This document shows positions 42,691-52,425 of a stretch of DNA of 64,000 bases, piece after piece. The DNA is from Owenia fusiformis (taxonomy: Eukaryota > Annelida > Polychaeta > Sabellida > Oweniidae). The position numbers and the translations under genes are program-made. The notes below the pieces were generated by a model. That model was not told the origin of the DNA. It made no database searches and saw nothing but the letters and a program-made list of their open reading frames with translations. The stretch is taken from NCBI GenBank assembly GCA_903813345.2, contig CAIIXF020000003.1, positions 1,642,109-1,706,108 on the forward strand, read 5' to 3'. Positions within the stretch are counted from its first letter, which is position 1, and each line of letters begins with the position of its first letter.

Positions 42691-42827
42691 GTTATGTACT
42701 GGGAGGTTTTGGGTAAGGGATTATCCCAAGGGAAATAAGTGTTTCTCCTGAGGGACTGCAGGGACCTAGGGAGATACACATATTCCCCGCGGGATAAGCC
42801 CTGTATCCAAAACCAACCGTACATAAC
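42691..42827. repeat. Palindromic hairpin element, 137 bp
   Basis: 'gttatgtactgggaggtttt' then 'agggattatccc' on the left faces 'gggataagccct' then 'aaaaccaaccgtacataac' on the right. The centre is also self-complementary ('tctcctgaggg...cctagggaga'). In architecture it resembles the palindrome at 15747-15896 but in sequence it differs. Confidence 0.55.
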
Positions 42828-43298
42828 AGATGTATTTCATACCTACTGAGGTTCTAGGTACATCATACCTTCCCAAATTCCAAAACATACTTAAGGTACG
42901 CATTTTCTTATTTTTAAAGTTTGCAGGATTTTCGAAAAGGTTAAAGAAAAGAAATTGAAAAAAAACTTTCAATGAACTCTTAGATGTAATAGATTTGGAG
43001 ACCCCTGGACAATTTTATCATCTTAGTGAATTAAACAATACATAAAACAATATAAATCACGCTTAACTATTTGGGTGCCAAAATGCTGATTTTGCTGATT
43101 GTGAAAGGTGTAACCAAAGTGCCAGGATCGGCATAAAATCAGCATTTTAATAGTGAATATTATTCAAGTTGAAAATCCACGAAAATGAACAAATAAAAGT
43201 TATGATTCCACTTCACATGCATTTCTGTTTACTTATGCGTATGACACCTGGCACCATATGGTAAAATGTGGACAAGCTCAGATAATCGGTACTATATA
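42828..43298. other. Spacer, no gene seen
   Basis: AT-rich sequence between the hairpin and the mariner fold-back. Minus-strand frames here carry no motif. Confidence 0.3.
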
Positions 43299-44337
43299 CA
43301 GGGTGTCAAATAAATAAGGTAAAAGATATTGTAACTTTCTTAATATTGCACCAATCTTGATGAAATTTCCAGAATTTGTAGCCCAAACCTTTTTACCTTT
43401 ATTCTGTGAATTTAAAGCGTCTTCTATTTGATTGGCCAGAGTTGTGGTTGCTATAGCAACCGAAACAACAAAAAGGCGGGGCAAGTTTGTTTACGTCGCA
43501 ACTTTCCAAAACATATTTATTCTTTCTGATAGCTTTATTCAGGTCTATTACTACTATAAATACAATATAAAAACAGTCCTAAAGTCCCATTGTTATGAAA
43601 ATAAGCTTTTCAACATAATGTCCATCTCTAGCTATACACTTCTTATGCCTATTCACCCACTCTCTAAACACACTTTCAAACCCATTCTTGTCCATTTCCT
43701 GAAGTCTTGCTTAGACATGTGATCTGAGTTCATCAGTGCTTCCAAATTTATTTCCTCTCAAGTCACACTTGAGTTCTGCATATAAGTAAAAGTCATCGGG
43801 TGCAAGGTCTGGGGAATATAGAGGGTGTGCAAGTAGGGGTAGCCCCAGTGCCCTAATAGTTTCACTAGTGAGCATAGCTGTGTGTGAGGGGGAATTGTCA
43901 CAGTGCAGCAGAAACTTCTCTCCTGTACGTTTTTTAACGGAATGGGTTTGGAAGTGTGTTTAGAGAGTTTGTGAATAAGCATAAGAAGTGTATAGCTAGA
44001 GATGGACAGTATGTTGAATAGCTTATTTTCCATAACAATGGGACTTTAGGACTGTTTTTATTTTGTATTTCTGGTAGTAATAGACCTGGGAGTATGAATA
44101 AAGCTATCAGAAATAATAAATATGTTTTGGAAAGTTGCGACGTAAACAAACTTGCCCCGCCTTTTTGTTGTTTCGGTTGCTATAGCAACCACAACTCTGG
44201 CCAATCAAATAGAAGACCCTTTAAATTCACAGAATAAAGGTAAAAAGGTTTGATCTACAAACTCTGAAAATTTCACCAAGATTGGTGCAATATTAAGAAA
44301 GTTACAATATCTTTCACCTTATTTATTGGACACCCTG
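43299..44337 (-). mobile_element. Mariner fold-back element with about 390-bp inverted arms
   Basis: CAGGGTGTC at 43299 and the inverted GACACCCTG ending at 44337 are each flanked by TA. The left arm (43299 to about 43686) and right arm (about 43942 to 44337) are reverse complements over about 390 bp with few mismatches and one 9-bp gap. The arms contain the 3' end of a mariner transposase gene plus its terminal sequence. The roughly 255-bp spacer holds the catalytic part once. The 5' half of the transposase gene has been replaced by an inverted copy of the 3' end, so a transcript would form a long hairpin. Confidence 0.75.
43579..43918 (-). pseudogene. Mariner transposase C-terminal part (DD34D)
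   Basis: On the minus strand the frame reads FLLHCDNSPSHTAMLTSETI, LLAHPLYSPDLAPDDFYLYA, then ELKCDLRGNKFGSTDELRSH, one in-frame TAA, and VFREWVNRHKKCIARDGHYV up to the natural stop at 43579-43581. HCDNSPSHT holds the second catalytic aspartate, and the aspartate in APDDF lies 34 residues further, the DD34D spacing of mariner enzymes. The first aspartate and the DNA-binding domain are absent. Apart from the single stop the sequence is well preserved, suggesting moderate age. Confidence 0.8.
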
Positions 44338-44496
44338 TATATACCCCTATAAACAACATAATTGATTGAGATTAAATGAGATGTTATGCTAATATAAACT
44401 CATTCATATTGAAAAAATATAACTGTTAACGATACAATATCTAAGAGTATGCCGCGTCATATATATTTTCATGTTGTATGCTAGTAATCCGAAAGG

Positions 44497-44880
44497 ACGA
44501 TTCTCGGTTTGGAGAACGAAGTTCATCAATCTAAATGAGCATTATCCCTGCTTCGGACAAATTTGATTTTCTTACATGATATAGATTTGAATATCCTCTT
44601 GTGAATAGTCATAATTTAATTTGGGTAATATTTCTAGATTTTTCGCCAAAAAATATTAGCGCAGTACACTGATGAACTTCTTTCCCCAACTCGAGACCTG
44701 TATTCTATTGAATCGGTCTAATTGAGCGTTATCCCTGCTTCAGACCAATTTGTTATTTTTACATCTTGTAGATTTAAATGTCCTCTTTTGAATATTCATA
44801 GTTTAATTTGGGTAATATTTCTATATTTTTCATGAAAAAAATTATTAGCCCAGGAGACTGTTCTCCAAACCGAGAATCGT
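44497..44880. mobile_element. 384-bp element with perfect 21-bp inverted ends
   Basis: ACGATTCTCGGTTTGGAGAA+C at 44497-44517 is exactly reverse-complemented at 44860-44880. The interior consists of two direct copies of about 150 bp (44530-44680 and 44718-44870: 'gagcattatccctgcttcgg' ... 'gggtaatatttctagatttt'). No coding capacity was found. Target duplications were not resolved. It lies 160 bp from the right end of the mariner fold-back. Confidence 0.65.
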
Positions 44881-44922
44881 TCTTTACACCAAATGTAATG
44901 ACAAAAAAAGAAAAATGGATGA

Positions 44923-45114
44923 TTTACAGACGTCTTCACAAGAAACAATGATTTCTCATTTTTGTCTGAACCTGAATTCCCAGTTTTATTGGAGAAGTCT
45001 ATACTTGATGATTTTGTGGGTGTAAGATCCTGGCTGCCTTTTGATCTCCTTGACCAAGAAGATGACTGGCTTACCTTCGTAATTAACATGTATATAGCAT
45101 GTATATTGTTATAG
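44923..45114 (+). CDS. Open frame without start, possible exon
   Basis: The frame reads FTDVFTRNNDFSFLSEPEFP, VLLEKSILDDFVGVRSWLPF and DLLDQEDDWLTFVIN to a stop at 45114, with the acidic/aromatic composition of real protein. An AG acceptor at 44928 is poor in pyrimidines. It directly follows the 384-bp element. No domain is recognised. Confidence 0.25.
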   Translation, partial: FTDVFTRNNDFSFLSEPEFPVLLEKSILDDFVGVRSWLPFDLLDQEDDWLTFVINMYIACILL

Positions 45115-45743
45115 GTAGGTGAAAAAGAAACTAGATGCGTATACAGAGATCACGATAGTTGAAAAAACTTGTTAGCCATTGTGGCTAAATCTTCCAAAAA
45201 AATTTTCGCCAACCAAAATATGAATTAGCCATTTTGAAAAACCGTAAAAAAGGGAACATTAAAAATGATGCAATGTCTGATGATGACAGTTTCACTTTCA
45301 GTTTCACTTTTCAAAATCATATTCAGAAATAAAAAAACGTCAATTAAAATTGAATGTAAAGCATCTGCCGCGAATGTGATCGGCATTTCACATAGTCTGC
45401 AAGGTGTAATATCACCAATTCGTTTACCTTGTGATATCGGAGTCCCAAAATACTTCCAAACTGCCGACTTTTTCGACTTAGATGCCGGCTCGATTTTTCA
45501 ATTTCTTTCCTACATCCGGCATACTGTCTGATAATGCACTCGATTTGCGAACGACGATGAAGAAATTTAAGAACAAGCATTACCATCTACCTGAAATCGC
45601 GGGTCCGTTAATAACACTTTTCAATGCAAAGAAGTGTAAACTAGGTACGAGGTAAGTGAAAATATTTAATTTTTCAGAACGAAGTCGGAGGTGTTCCTCG
45701 CTACGTTTTTATGCATTCTAGGGAAGGAATCTATGTACCGATA
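45115..45743. other. Spacer with locally GC-richer part
   Basis: 45350-45660 is somewhat richer in GC ('gatcggcatttcacatagtc') but frames on both strands are interrupted and no motif is recognised. Confidence 0.3.
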
Positions 45744-45860
45744 TTAACCCTTTCTGTCCCATGTCCCGAACCGAAGCATCTGGACCGAAATTCGGTCCAA
45801 TATCGGGAAACCGTGACAACTCTAATTCGCCATAACTGCTAAATACCTTTTATATATTTT
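45744..45860 (+). mobile_element. piggyBac-like terminus, solitary
   Basis: TTAA at 45744-45747 then CCCTTTCTGTCCCATGTCCC, with inner 'aattcgccataactgctaaa' reminiscent of the 'ataactgctaaaa' inside the complete element at 10.9 kb. No matching right end was found. Confidence 0.35.
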
Positions 45861-46334
45861 TCGCCACCTCTTTCGAAAATTCGCGAATGGTGAATGGCGA
45901 ACGTCTACCGTGATCTCTGGCGTATATGTGGTCGATGTTATACACTGCAAAGAACCGTGTTTCTTTCGAAGATCGGGGAGGTGACTCCATACCAGCCAAG
46001 AATGTACCACATGATGATTTTCTCAAAATTGAAGACAGAATTTAATGAATCAGAAGGGAAATATTAAGAACATATACCTGAGACATATAAATCAAAACAT
46101 TTCGGACGAGGAACAATAATGAGAGCATGTCTTTGGCTTGTATTTCTATCACCAACACGCTGGTCCGACTATGCAGGTTGAAAACAGTTGTATTTTCTAC
46201 CGAAATCATGGATTGTCAGTGTCATACTGCTCTGTTTTTTCTTCAAACTTGTTCCATTCAGTGCAAAGTGAAACGAAAATGTCTTTCTGTGAGAAAATTA
46301 CAAAACTACATTGTTGCAATTAAGGTGCCCGTTT

Positions 46335-47106
46335 ATATAAAAAGGCGGCAATTCAGCACAATAAGGACCATTTTTGAAAACCAGGCATCAGTAAAGCCAT
46401 TGAAGAAAAGTCAGTCAAGATGGCAATATATGTTTGTGATAGTGAGTTACAACAAGTTGTGGATAGAGTTAGATGTGTTGCATACAGATGTGGTTGTTGG
46501 CTTGTTCAGCTTTTGTTGTACAGAACATGAGTCTAGTGTGGAGTCTAGTGTGGAGTCTAGCCTCCATTTGTCTAGCCATGTCTTTATTAGCATTTTCTAA
46601 TTTCTTTATACTCAACCATAAATCAACAATAACATTGCCCATTAAAAATGATATAATTTTTGTATTCGTCAAAACTCTGTTTATGTATAATATCCTTAAC
46701 ATTTACCAAAATGTGATATTGTTTTTCAAAATGATAATCCATTATTTAAGTGCATAAAAAACTGAACTAGGCTAAACAAGGTACTAGGTTCCTACTATAC
46801 TAGGTTACACTAGGCTATAATAGCAGGTTACACTTTTCCCCAGTGGCTGCAAGAAGTTTGCAGGTGGTTCTTCCGCCCAAATTCACGAACATTTTTAGAC
46901 CAGGTTGACCATGTTCGATAAAATCAACTATGACTGACCAATGTCCGGTAAACCTCCTCAAACCAACCACAAAAGACAAGCTGGTAAATAGTATTTCCCA
47001 GTTCTGGAACAATGTTGCAACAGAGAAATGTAACAAATACATTGACCATTTGTACAAAGTGATGCCCCAGATGGTACTGAGGAAGGGAGCTGCCTCTGGT
47101 CATTAG
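46335..47106 (+). pseudogene. Tc1-like transposase relic (third copy)
   Basis: The C-terminus (46921-47106) is clear: TTKDKLVNSISQFWNNVATE, then KCNKYIDHLYKVMPQMVLRK and GAASGH before TAG, matching the end of the 37.75-kb fragment. About 500 bp upstream on the same strand a frame reads RRQFSTIRTIFENQASVKPL and KKSQSRW, resembling the Tc1 helix-turn-helix ('S-V--I---F---GSV---K--GRP'). The spacing fits one element of normal gene length, but the DDE middle is unrecognisable. Short 15-bp repeats ('gtctagtgtgga') at 46530-46565 lie inside. The N-terminal assignment is weak. Confidence 0.55.
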
Positions 47107-47420
47107 ACATGACACCATCATAGAAGATGAATCTTCTATAAAAACTACAACCACTTACTCTTAAAAAGAGAAATTGGTTTATCAAAATTGTGCTTATGTC
47201 TGTGTTAGTGTATTTGTGTGTGTATCTATTTTGTTTTTGTGATTTGGCAAGGAAATGGCGCTGACCCAAATATAGTGACCAAATTCCTGGAAACAAATAA
47301 ATTTCCATTTGCAATAGTGACAATAATGTTGATGTATTTTTAATTATGGCACTACTCCTTACCTTGCAAATTACAAATATTTGAGACAATATACTCAAAA
47401 TTAGTTTTGTCTATTTTCAG
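47107..47420. other. Intron-like spacer
   Basis: No coding signal. It ends in the acceptor ttttgtctattttcag that starts the 47421 exon. Confidence 0.35.
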
Positions 47421-47908
47421 CTGTAGCACACAACAAATACAGGTCAGCAAGAAGCATATACCTTGCTCAAGAAAAAAACAACAACACAAATGAATTTAAA
47501 CTTAAGAGAAAACTAACAGCCTCACAATTACAATCAAGGAAGAACAGTTCTGAGAGCGATAAGTTATTTTGGGGTGATGTAGGAATATACTTTTTGAGTG
47601 AAGAGGAGGAGGGCCCAAATGATTCAATTAGATTTACACTTGCATGTCCATTTAGAAGTCATCTCCTGGAGGAGAAAATTTCACCGTTGGACAGTTACGT
47701 AATTTTGTTTCTTCCATTTCTAATCATCAATGTAAGTGACACCTGCCAATAACATATTTTTGTGATTATAAATGTTTTTGTCAGATCTATGCTTGGAAAT
47801 CTGCACTTGAGCCAAGTTTTGATAGACCAGTGGGTCAGCAAGTGAGGAAAAGACTGGACTTCAGTGATGATTTTGAGTGGGAGGATGTTGATGATGACCC
47901 TAAGCCAG
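47421..47908 (+). CDS. Two-exon gene piece, unknown charged protein
   Basis: Exon 1 is 47421-47731: a strong acceptor, a 103-codon open frame and a perfect donor, GTAAGT. It reads VAHNKYRSARSIYLAQEKNN, KLKRKLTASQLQSRKNSSES, DKLFWGDVGIYFLSEEEEGP and FRSHLLEEKISPLDSYVILF. A 53-bp intron (47732-47784, ending tttttgtcag) follows. Exon 2 (47785-47908) continues in phase: IYAWKSALEPSFDRPVGQQV, RKRLDFSDDFEWEDVDDD. The consistent phase through a minimal intron and lack of stops make this the best-supported multi-exon coding piece in the window. No domain is recognised. Exon 2 plus flanks is duplicated at 29350-29690. Confidence 0.6.
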
Positions 47909-48115
47909 GTGCATAGAATTATATGTCATTTAAAAATTGATTGAAATTAGTCATTTATATTTACTAAATTTCAAATTGTACATATGATTTTTGTTCTGAA
48001 TGGATACATTACAATCTAAATATAGGATTGTTTTAGTTAAAGGGAGCATCAGATCTATCAGTCTATAGATAGTGACAAAATTGCATAATGATATTAAAGG
48101 CAACAATTTTTCACT
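47775..48115 (+). repeat. Duplicated exon segment, copy 2
   Basis: This is the partner of 29350-29690, including exon 2 and about 200 bp of downstream intron. Here the upstream exon is preserved. Confidence 0.75.
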
Positions 48116-48456
48116 TATTATGAGATTTGAAAAGTGTGCATGTCCTTTGCATCCCGTTTCTATAGCAACGGAGGCACATTAGGAAGAAATTAATATCAGA
48201 TCCTTGACTGAGAGGTCTTTAGCTTTAATTTGGTATATAACTTGTCTTCATACCTCTAAACACTTTAAATTCCTTATTTTCACAAAGTTCCTACTCGTCT
48301 AGTACTCCTGGGCAGTGGGCAAATTACAATATCAGGTAATACTTATATTTTTTAGAAAACATAAAAAAATCTAGCTTAATATATATAATTGTAATCACAG
48401 GGCATAACCATTATTGCAGATTTTTATTGTGAAGATACAAACCAACAGGTGCTCAA
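48116..48456. other. Intron or spacer, no gene seen
   Basis: AT-rich sequence between the duplicated segment and the TTAA terminus. No supported frame. Confidence 0.3.
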
Positions 48457-48740
48457 TTAACCTTTAGCATGCTACCGGCGTGCGTAGTCACCCATGCTTA
48501 ACAATGCCCGGCAACTGCCGGCGACTCCGGTTGAATTTAAACTTTCAAAAACGTTACTTTTTCCTGCCGTTCTTATGATCCAATTAGATTGCCCGATTTA
48601 TTCAGTCCTTAAGTAAGGACTTCCTGTTGACCTAGAAATGGCGATGTTTCGAAAAATATTTCTCAATTCAACAATTTAAACAGTGTTTAAGTCGTTTTTA
48701 GTGAACAAATCGTACAAAATGGCGGCCAATATATAACTGT
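48457..48740 (+). mobile_element. piggyBac-like terminus with GC-rich subterminal part
   Basis: TTAA at 48457-48460 then CCTTTAGCATGCTACCGGCG, with internal repeats of 'gcccggcaactgccggcgac'. The layout (TTAA, CCTTT, palindromic GC motifs, then 'aaatggcgatgtttcg') parallels the left half of the complete element at 10.3 kb. The right end was not found. Confidence 0.35.
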
Positions 48741-48754
48741 ATAATGATCATTAA

Positions 48755-49077
48755 TTAATCTAAATGATATAGCAAAGGAGGCTGATGTCAAAATAGCCCA
48801 GTTAAAACTGTAGCTACATGATACCTTTTTTTCTTCAGTCATTCTAATGGCTCCAAGTACTTAAAAAAAATATTATATTCCTCATACAAAACACCTCTCG
48901 TCTCCACAAATTGTCCTTACGTCTAAAAGGGGCAACTTTGCCAGTGAAAAAGGACATGGCAAAAATGTTGAACAGGACCTTGTGCAAGAACATAGTGTAC
49001 ATGTGAGAAAAAATGCAATCAGAAATTTAAGGGCAAACAAAACACAAAAATCTGTCCCAAAGCAAAAGTGCGGCTGA
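48755..49077 (+). pseudogene. DUF6589-like C-terminal fragment (copy 2 of 18.3 kb)
   Basis: The first 235 bp repeat 18273-18505. From 48931 the frame is open: GNFASEKGHGKNVEQDLVQE, HSVHVRKNAIRNLRANKTQK, SVPKQKCG, then a stop. 'G-KN--QDL--EH-----K-AI-NL-ANKT-KA' resembles the conserved end of DUF6589 proteins, a transposon-associated family common in cnidarians, molluscs and fungi. Domain recall is from memory, and about 45 residues is short. No upstream part of that domain is recognised, although the duplicated 235 bp probably encoded it once. Confidence 0.45.
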
Positions 49078-49763
49078 TAGGTAGGTAGCGGAACAAGAAA
49101 TCAACATTTCGGTTCTTGTCCGGAACAAAAAGCCTTTACTACTAGGCACCTAGATGGAGGGAGTGTTTTCAGCTCTTCGTGTTGAGATTTGTCTACTACA
49201 AGCATATGTTAATGAACTGTCACCATGGATGAGGTATGTTTAATTAAGAGTTAGATAGAATTGATAATAATATTAGTAGAGAAGATGACTAGATTCTACG
49301 ATTCATAATTTTTCAAATTAACATAGAAAATAGCATCTATAATAATCGTGGCATTGTGCTTTGATTTCTGTCATATTTTCTGTCATCATCTCTAAAATGG
49401 CAAACCTTTATCAATAAGTTTTATTTGAGGATGTAGAAATTTGTTTCTGAAAGGGTAACATTTGAAGATGTAGAAATTTGTTTCTGAAAGGGTAACATTT
49501 GAAATAAAAAAATTAAAAACATATCCATTCTACAATATTTATGATGGCATAACTCTATGACCGAAAGTAACACGAAAATTGGTTTCATTAAGACTGGGAT
49601 CTTCCCTCTAGATCCCAGTCAAGTTCCAGAGAGTGCATATTACTATTCAATACCTCAGTAACATAGTGCTTGACGAAAAAGATGAAACTCATCCCACATT
49701 ACGTATAGCCACGTCATCTTCTTCTTCCCCAAATAATGACAATATAATCCATTTGTATTACTG
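49078..49763. other. Spacer with a 37-bp tandem duplication
   Basis: 49140-49180 resembles 205-245 ('gcacctag-tggagg-agtgtttt'). At 49426-49503 'gatgtagaaatttgtttctg' plus 'aaagggtaacatttgaa' is tandemly doubled. No gene was found. Confidence 0.45.
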
Positions 49764-50038
49764 ATGGATGCTCTTGATCTAGGGGAAACAGAGGAAGAAT
49801 CAGCCTCCCTTCAAGCAGGTGTTTCTGTGGTCAAGCCATGCCCTGCATTAGAGGAGGCATCAAAAGATCAATGTCTGAGGGTAAACGAGTGAATGAAATC
49901 AGCATTGATCTGTGGCTCTTTAATCTTAAAAATCGTCATGCTAAATGCTTGGTACGATCTTACACTGAACTTAGTGACCAGAAAGATAGGATCCAGAGGG
50001 CTTGGAGTACCATGGGAATTGCGAAAGTCATTGAGTAG
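49764..50038 (+). pseudogene. Orphan coding relic, two overlapping frames
   Basis: From the ATG at 49764 one frame reads MDALDLGETEEESASLQAGV and SVVKPCPALEEASKDQCLRV before a stop. A second frame continues after GKRVNE: ISIDLWLFNLKNRHAKCLVR, SYTELSDQKDRIQRAWSTMG and IAKVIE, to 50038. Both end and begin around an 'RVNE' segment, so a small indel near 49885 probably split one frame. The start resembles the exon at 36155. No family is recognised. Confidence 0.35.
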
Positions 50039-50925
50039 ACTAGGGATGGACTATCAATTTATAAAATTGTGTTTATTAAATCTTAATTGTTTATTAGTTT
50101 CAATACATGTTTATGTTTCATCAAGGTTTAGTTGACCTTGTTTTTTCTAGACTGTTACAACATGTTGCAGAGACACTGTGTCTCTGCAATAAAATGGCTG
50201 GTCCTTTGGTTTCGAATTTTTCTGTTTTATTCATTTACATGTATTGAACTCTCATGGTATGTATGTAGCATGGTCTCTAGATTTCAAAAGTGTAATCATT
50301 ATTCACCTACCACTATCACAAAGCAAGATATGTACATGTTTAGCTTCTTGCTTCTGTTCAAATATCAAAGCAATACGTCAATTATAAAGTAGTTTAATTC
50401 GATGAAAACAAAAAATATCGAAATCGACATTTTTTCGTCCGCCATCTTAGATGAGAAGGTAACGGCCGTTACCGCATCTTGATTCTGACCAGTGATTTTG
50501 AATTACTTTGATGGTAGGTAGTTACCAGTTTCACCACTAGGTGGCTGATTCGGGGTAAATAGCATGGCAGGTATAGCAGAAAGTTCCCTTTAACTTGAAT
50601 ATTATCAGTTCTAGTGGATACATTTTCATAGCTTCACTATGAATATTCAATATTCACTTCAATATTCACATATTATGAGGCAAATAATAAAATAGTGACA
50701 AGTAAAAATTTTTAAAAAGCGACTAGGCAAAACTCAAGGGGGGTGCACCTGCACCATCTGCTCCCCCCTGGCTACGGCCATGCCATTTTCGTGAGCGGGA
50801 TTGGGAAGTGAATACGATTTTCATGAGCGGGATCGGGCGGGATAATATCAAAAATATTCCCGGGTGTTATTCACCGGGAAGTAGTAGTATCATGGGATAA
50901 ATAGAGTTAATTTAATGGGAGGGAT

Positions 50926-51072
50926 GGAATATGAATTTTATTCTGAGGGAAAATATGGTATTGCCCAAGGAAAATATCATATTGATCGAGGGCGAAACCC
51001 CGAGCGTCAATATGATATTTGCCGAGACCAATATCATATATTTTCTCGAGGAAAAAATTCATATTCCATCAC
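50926..51072. repeat. 150-bp palindrome, copy B
   Basis: Same hairpin as 15747-15896 with a few substitutions (for example 'gatatttgccgagacc' for 'gatattttccgagacc') that do not look compensatory. Confidence 0.6.
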
Positions 51073-51603
51073 GACCATCATCAATAACCTATTTATTCCA
51101 TAATAAATTCTGAAACTTGTTCATTTTCATGTTTGGTTTGTCATCATTCAATTATGATGATATAAAATGATAGAATTTGATTCATCATTAAAACATAATC
51201 ATTTTCAACTTTTATAAGTAACAAGTTTTAAAACAGAACGAAAATTGTAAAAATCAAGAGAAATGCCCGGGAATAGTTCTGATACGGGATCCAATACGGG
51301 ATCTGATACGGGATTTTGGCTGATATGGGATCTGATATGGGATCCAATACGGGATCTGATACGGGATTTTTTGAATATCAATTCTATTCCCTGTTTATTT
51401 GCATGGGAAAACATGTTATTATGGAATAATATACGCTACCCAGGAGTTGTATATCGTTCGCAAGAGCTGTATATGATGAGTGATGGTTTTATATTATACA
51501 ATGCTATTTTACATACAATAAAAACATACAATCATATAAAACACTTAGGGTGGGATAATTATATTTTATCATATTCTGCATGTTTAAGTCCTTTTATTTT
51601 CAG

Positions 51604-51777
51604 AAACGTAGATCTTTTGAGAATACGATAATCACACTTCAAGAAACTGAAGGCAGTCAAACATTGGATATAACAATGTACAGCAAACGAGAAGACGCTG
51701 TGCCCGAAGGTGTTTTGACAATTTCAAGTTTGGAAAACAAGGGTGGGTTAAAATCCACTCCTGGGACAACTATATCT
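51604..51777 (+). CDS. Orphan internal exon, unknown protein (copy B)
   Basis: The acceptor ttttattttcag and donor GTAAGT bracket 174 bp, phase 0 to 0, encoding KRRSFENTIITLQETEGSQT and so on. It is 57/58 identical to the 16418 exon at protein level by eye. In this copy a coiled-coil exon follows 58 bp later, but its open frame needs phase 1 whereas this exon ends in phase 0, so the two cannot be joined directly. That argues the block was inserted next to the coiled-coil exon rather than being its natural partner. Confidence 0.4.
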
Positions 51778-51835
51778 GTAAGTTTATTTTTCTTTCATAC
51801 TTCAGAATATGTATTGTATTCATTATTTATTATAG

Positions 51836-52072
51836 TGTCAACAGTCTTGTTAGAGGAAGCATTTCTTCTCAGAACAGAGAAGGAGAAAAAGCTTCAACAA
51901 GAAAAAGAGAAGGATAAAAAGTCAAATGACGCTAAGGTTGCGAGAAGACTGAGGAACGAGGCACTTCAAAGAATGAGAAAACCATTTCAGACGGAGCAGA
52001 ATGAGACTGATGGGAAAGACGGAGAGACAGAGAAAAAGAAAGAGGCGAGGAAACGAAGAGCATCAGGCATAG
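51836..52072 (+). CDS. Coiled-coil exon, charged
   Basis: After 'ttatttattatag' the open frame reads TVLLEEAFLLRTEKEKKLQQ, EKEKDKKSNDAKVARRLRNE, ALQRMRKPFQTEQNETDGKD and EKKKEARKRRASGI, ending at a donor, GTACGT, at 52073. The first half has heptad spacing typical of a helical linker, and the second half is a basic/acidic low-complexity tail that could be a nuclear signal (KKKEARKRR). The frame is intact over 79 codons with GC-richer codons than the flanks. The protein is unnamed. Confidence 0.4.
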
Positions 52073-52089
52073 GTACGTTTATAATATAA

Positions 52090-52425
52090 TATACATCAAG
52101 GAGGATTGGCTCCCAGGGTTCAACATCAATATTTTCCAACAAAGCTAGCGTCAGTCCCAAGAGTCCGTACCTCACTTCAAAATTTGAATCGCAAGTTTTG
52201 GTCTTATTACATATGACAAAAGTTCAAAACCATAAGAAGTGTTCAAGGTGTTAGTGGCTTTAATTAGTAACCATTAGTTCAAATCTTGTGAATGATGATC
52301 TAGAATTTATACTAATCTAGTATCATACAATATTGACGCTAGCTTTGTTGGAAAATATCGCTAGGTGATTGTATCGCAACATATCGATGTTGCATTCTGG
52401 GAGCCAATCCTCCTTGACTATACAT
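52090..52425. mobile_element. Fold-back element with 7-bp duplication TATACAT
   Basis: CAAGGAGGATTGGCTCCCAG near 52097 faces CTGGGAGCCAATCCTCCTTG ending at 52416. Inner arms continue with 'ttttccaacaaagctagcgt' against 'acgctagctttgttggaaaa'. TATACAT occurs immediately on the left (52090-52096) and two bases beyond the right arm (52419-52425). About 320 bp, non-coding. It starts 18 bp after the donor of the coiled-coil exon, that is, inside its intron. Confidence 0.6.

Larger units (their letters stand above)
50155..51838 (+). repeat. 1.7-kb duplicated block, copy B
   Basis: This is the near-identical partner of 14951-16655 in the same orientation, 35.2 kb away. It starts within what is an inverted-repeat element in copy A, so its left arm is missing here. 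It includes the palindrome (50926-51072) and the exon at 51604-51777, and ends at 'ttattatagtgtca'. Confidence 0.85.

Noticed and set aside
46127-46600. 157-residue plus-strand frame as an intact gene
   Set aside because: Its first 70 residues have no motif, its middle resembles a Tc1 helix-turn-helix and its end contains short DNA repeats. It is better explained as part of the Tc1 relic plus chance openness.
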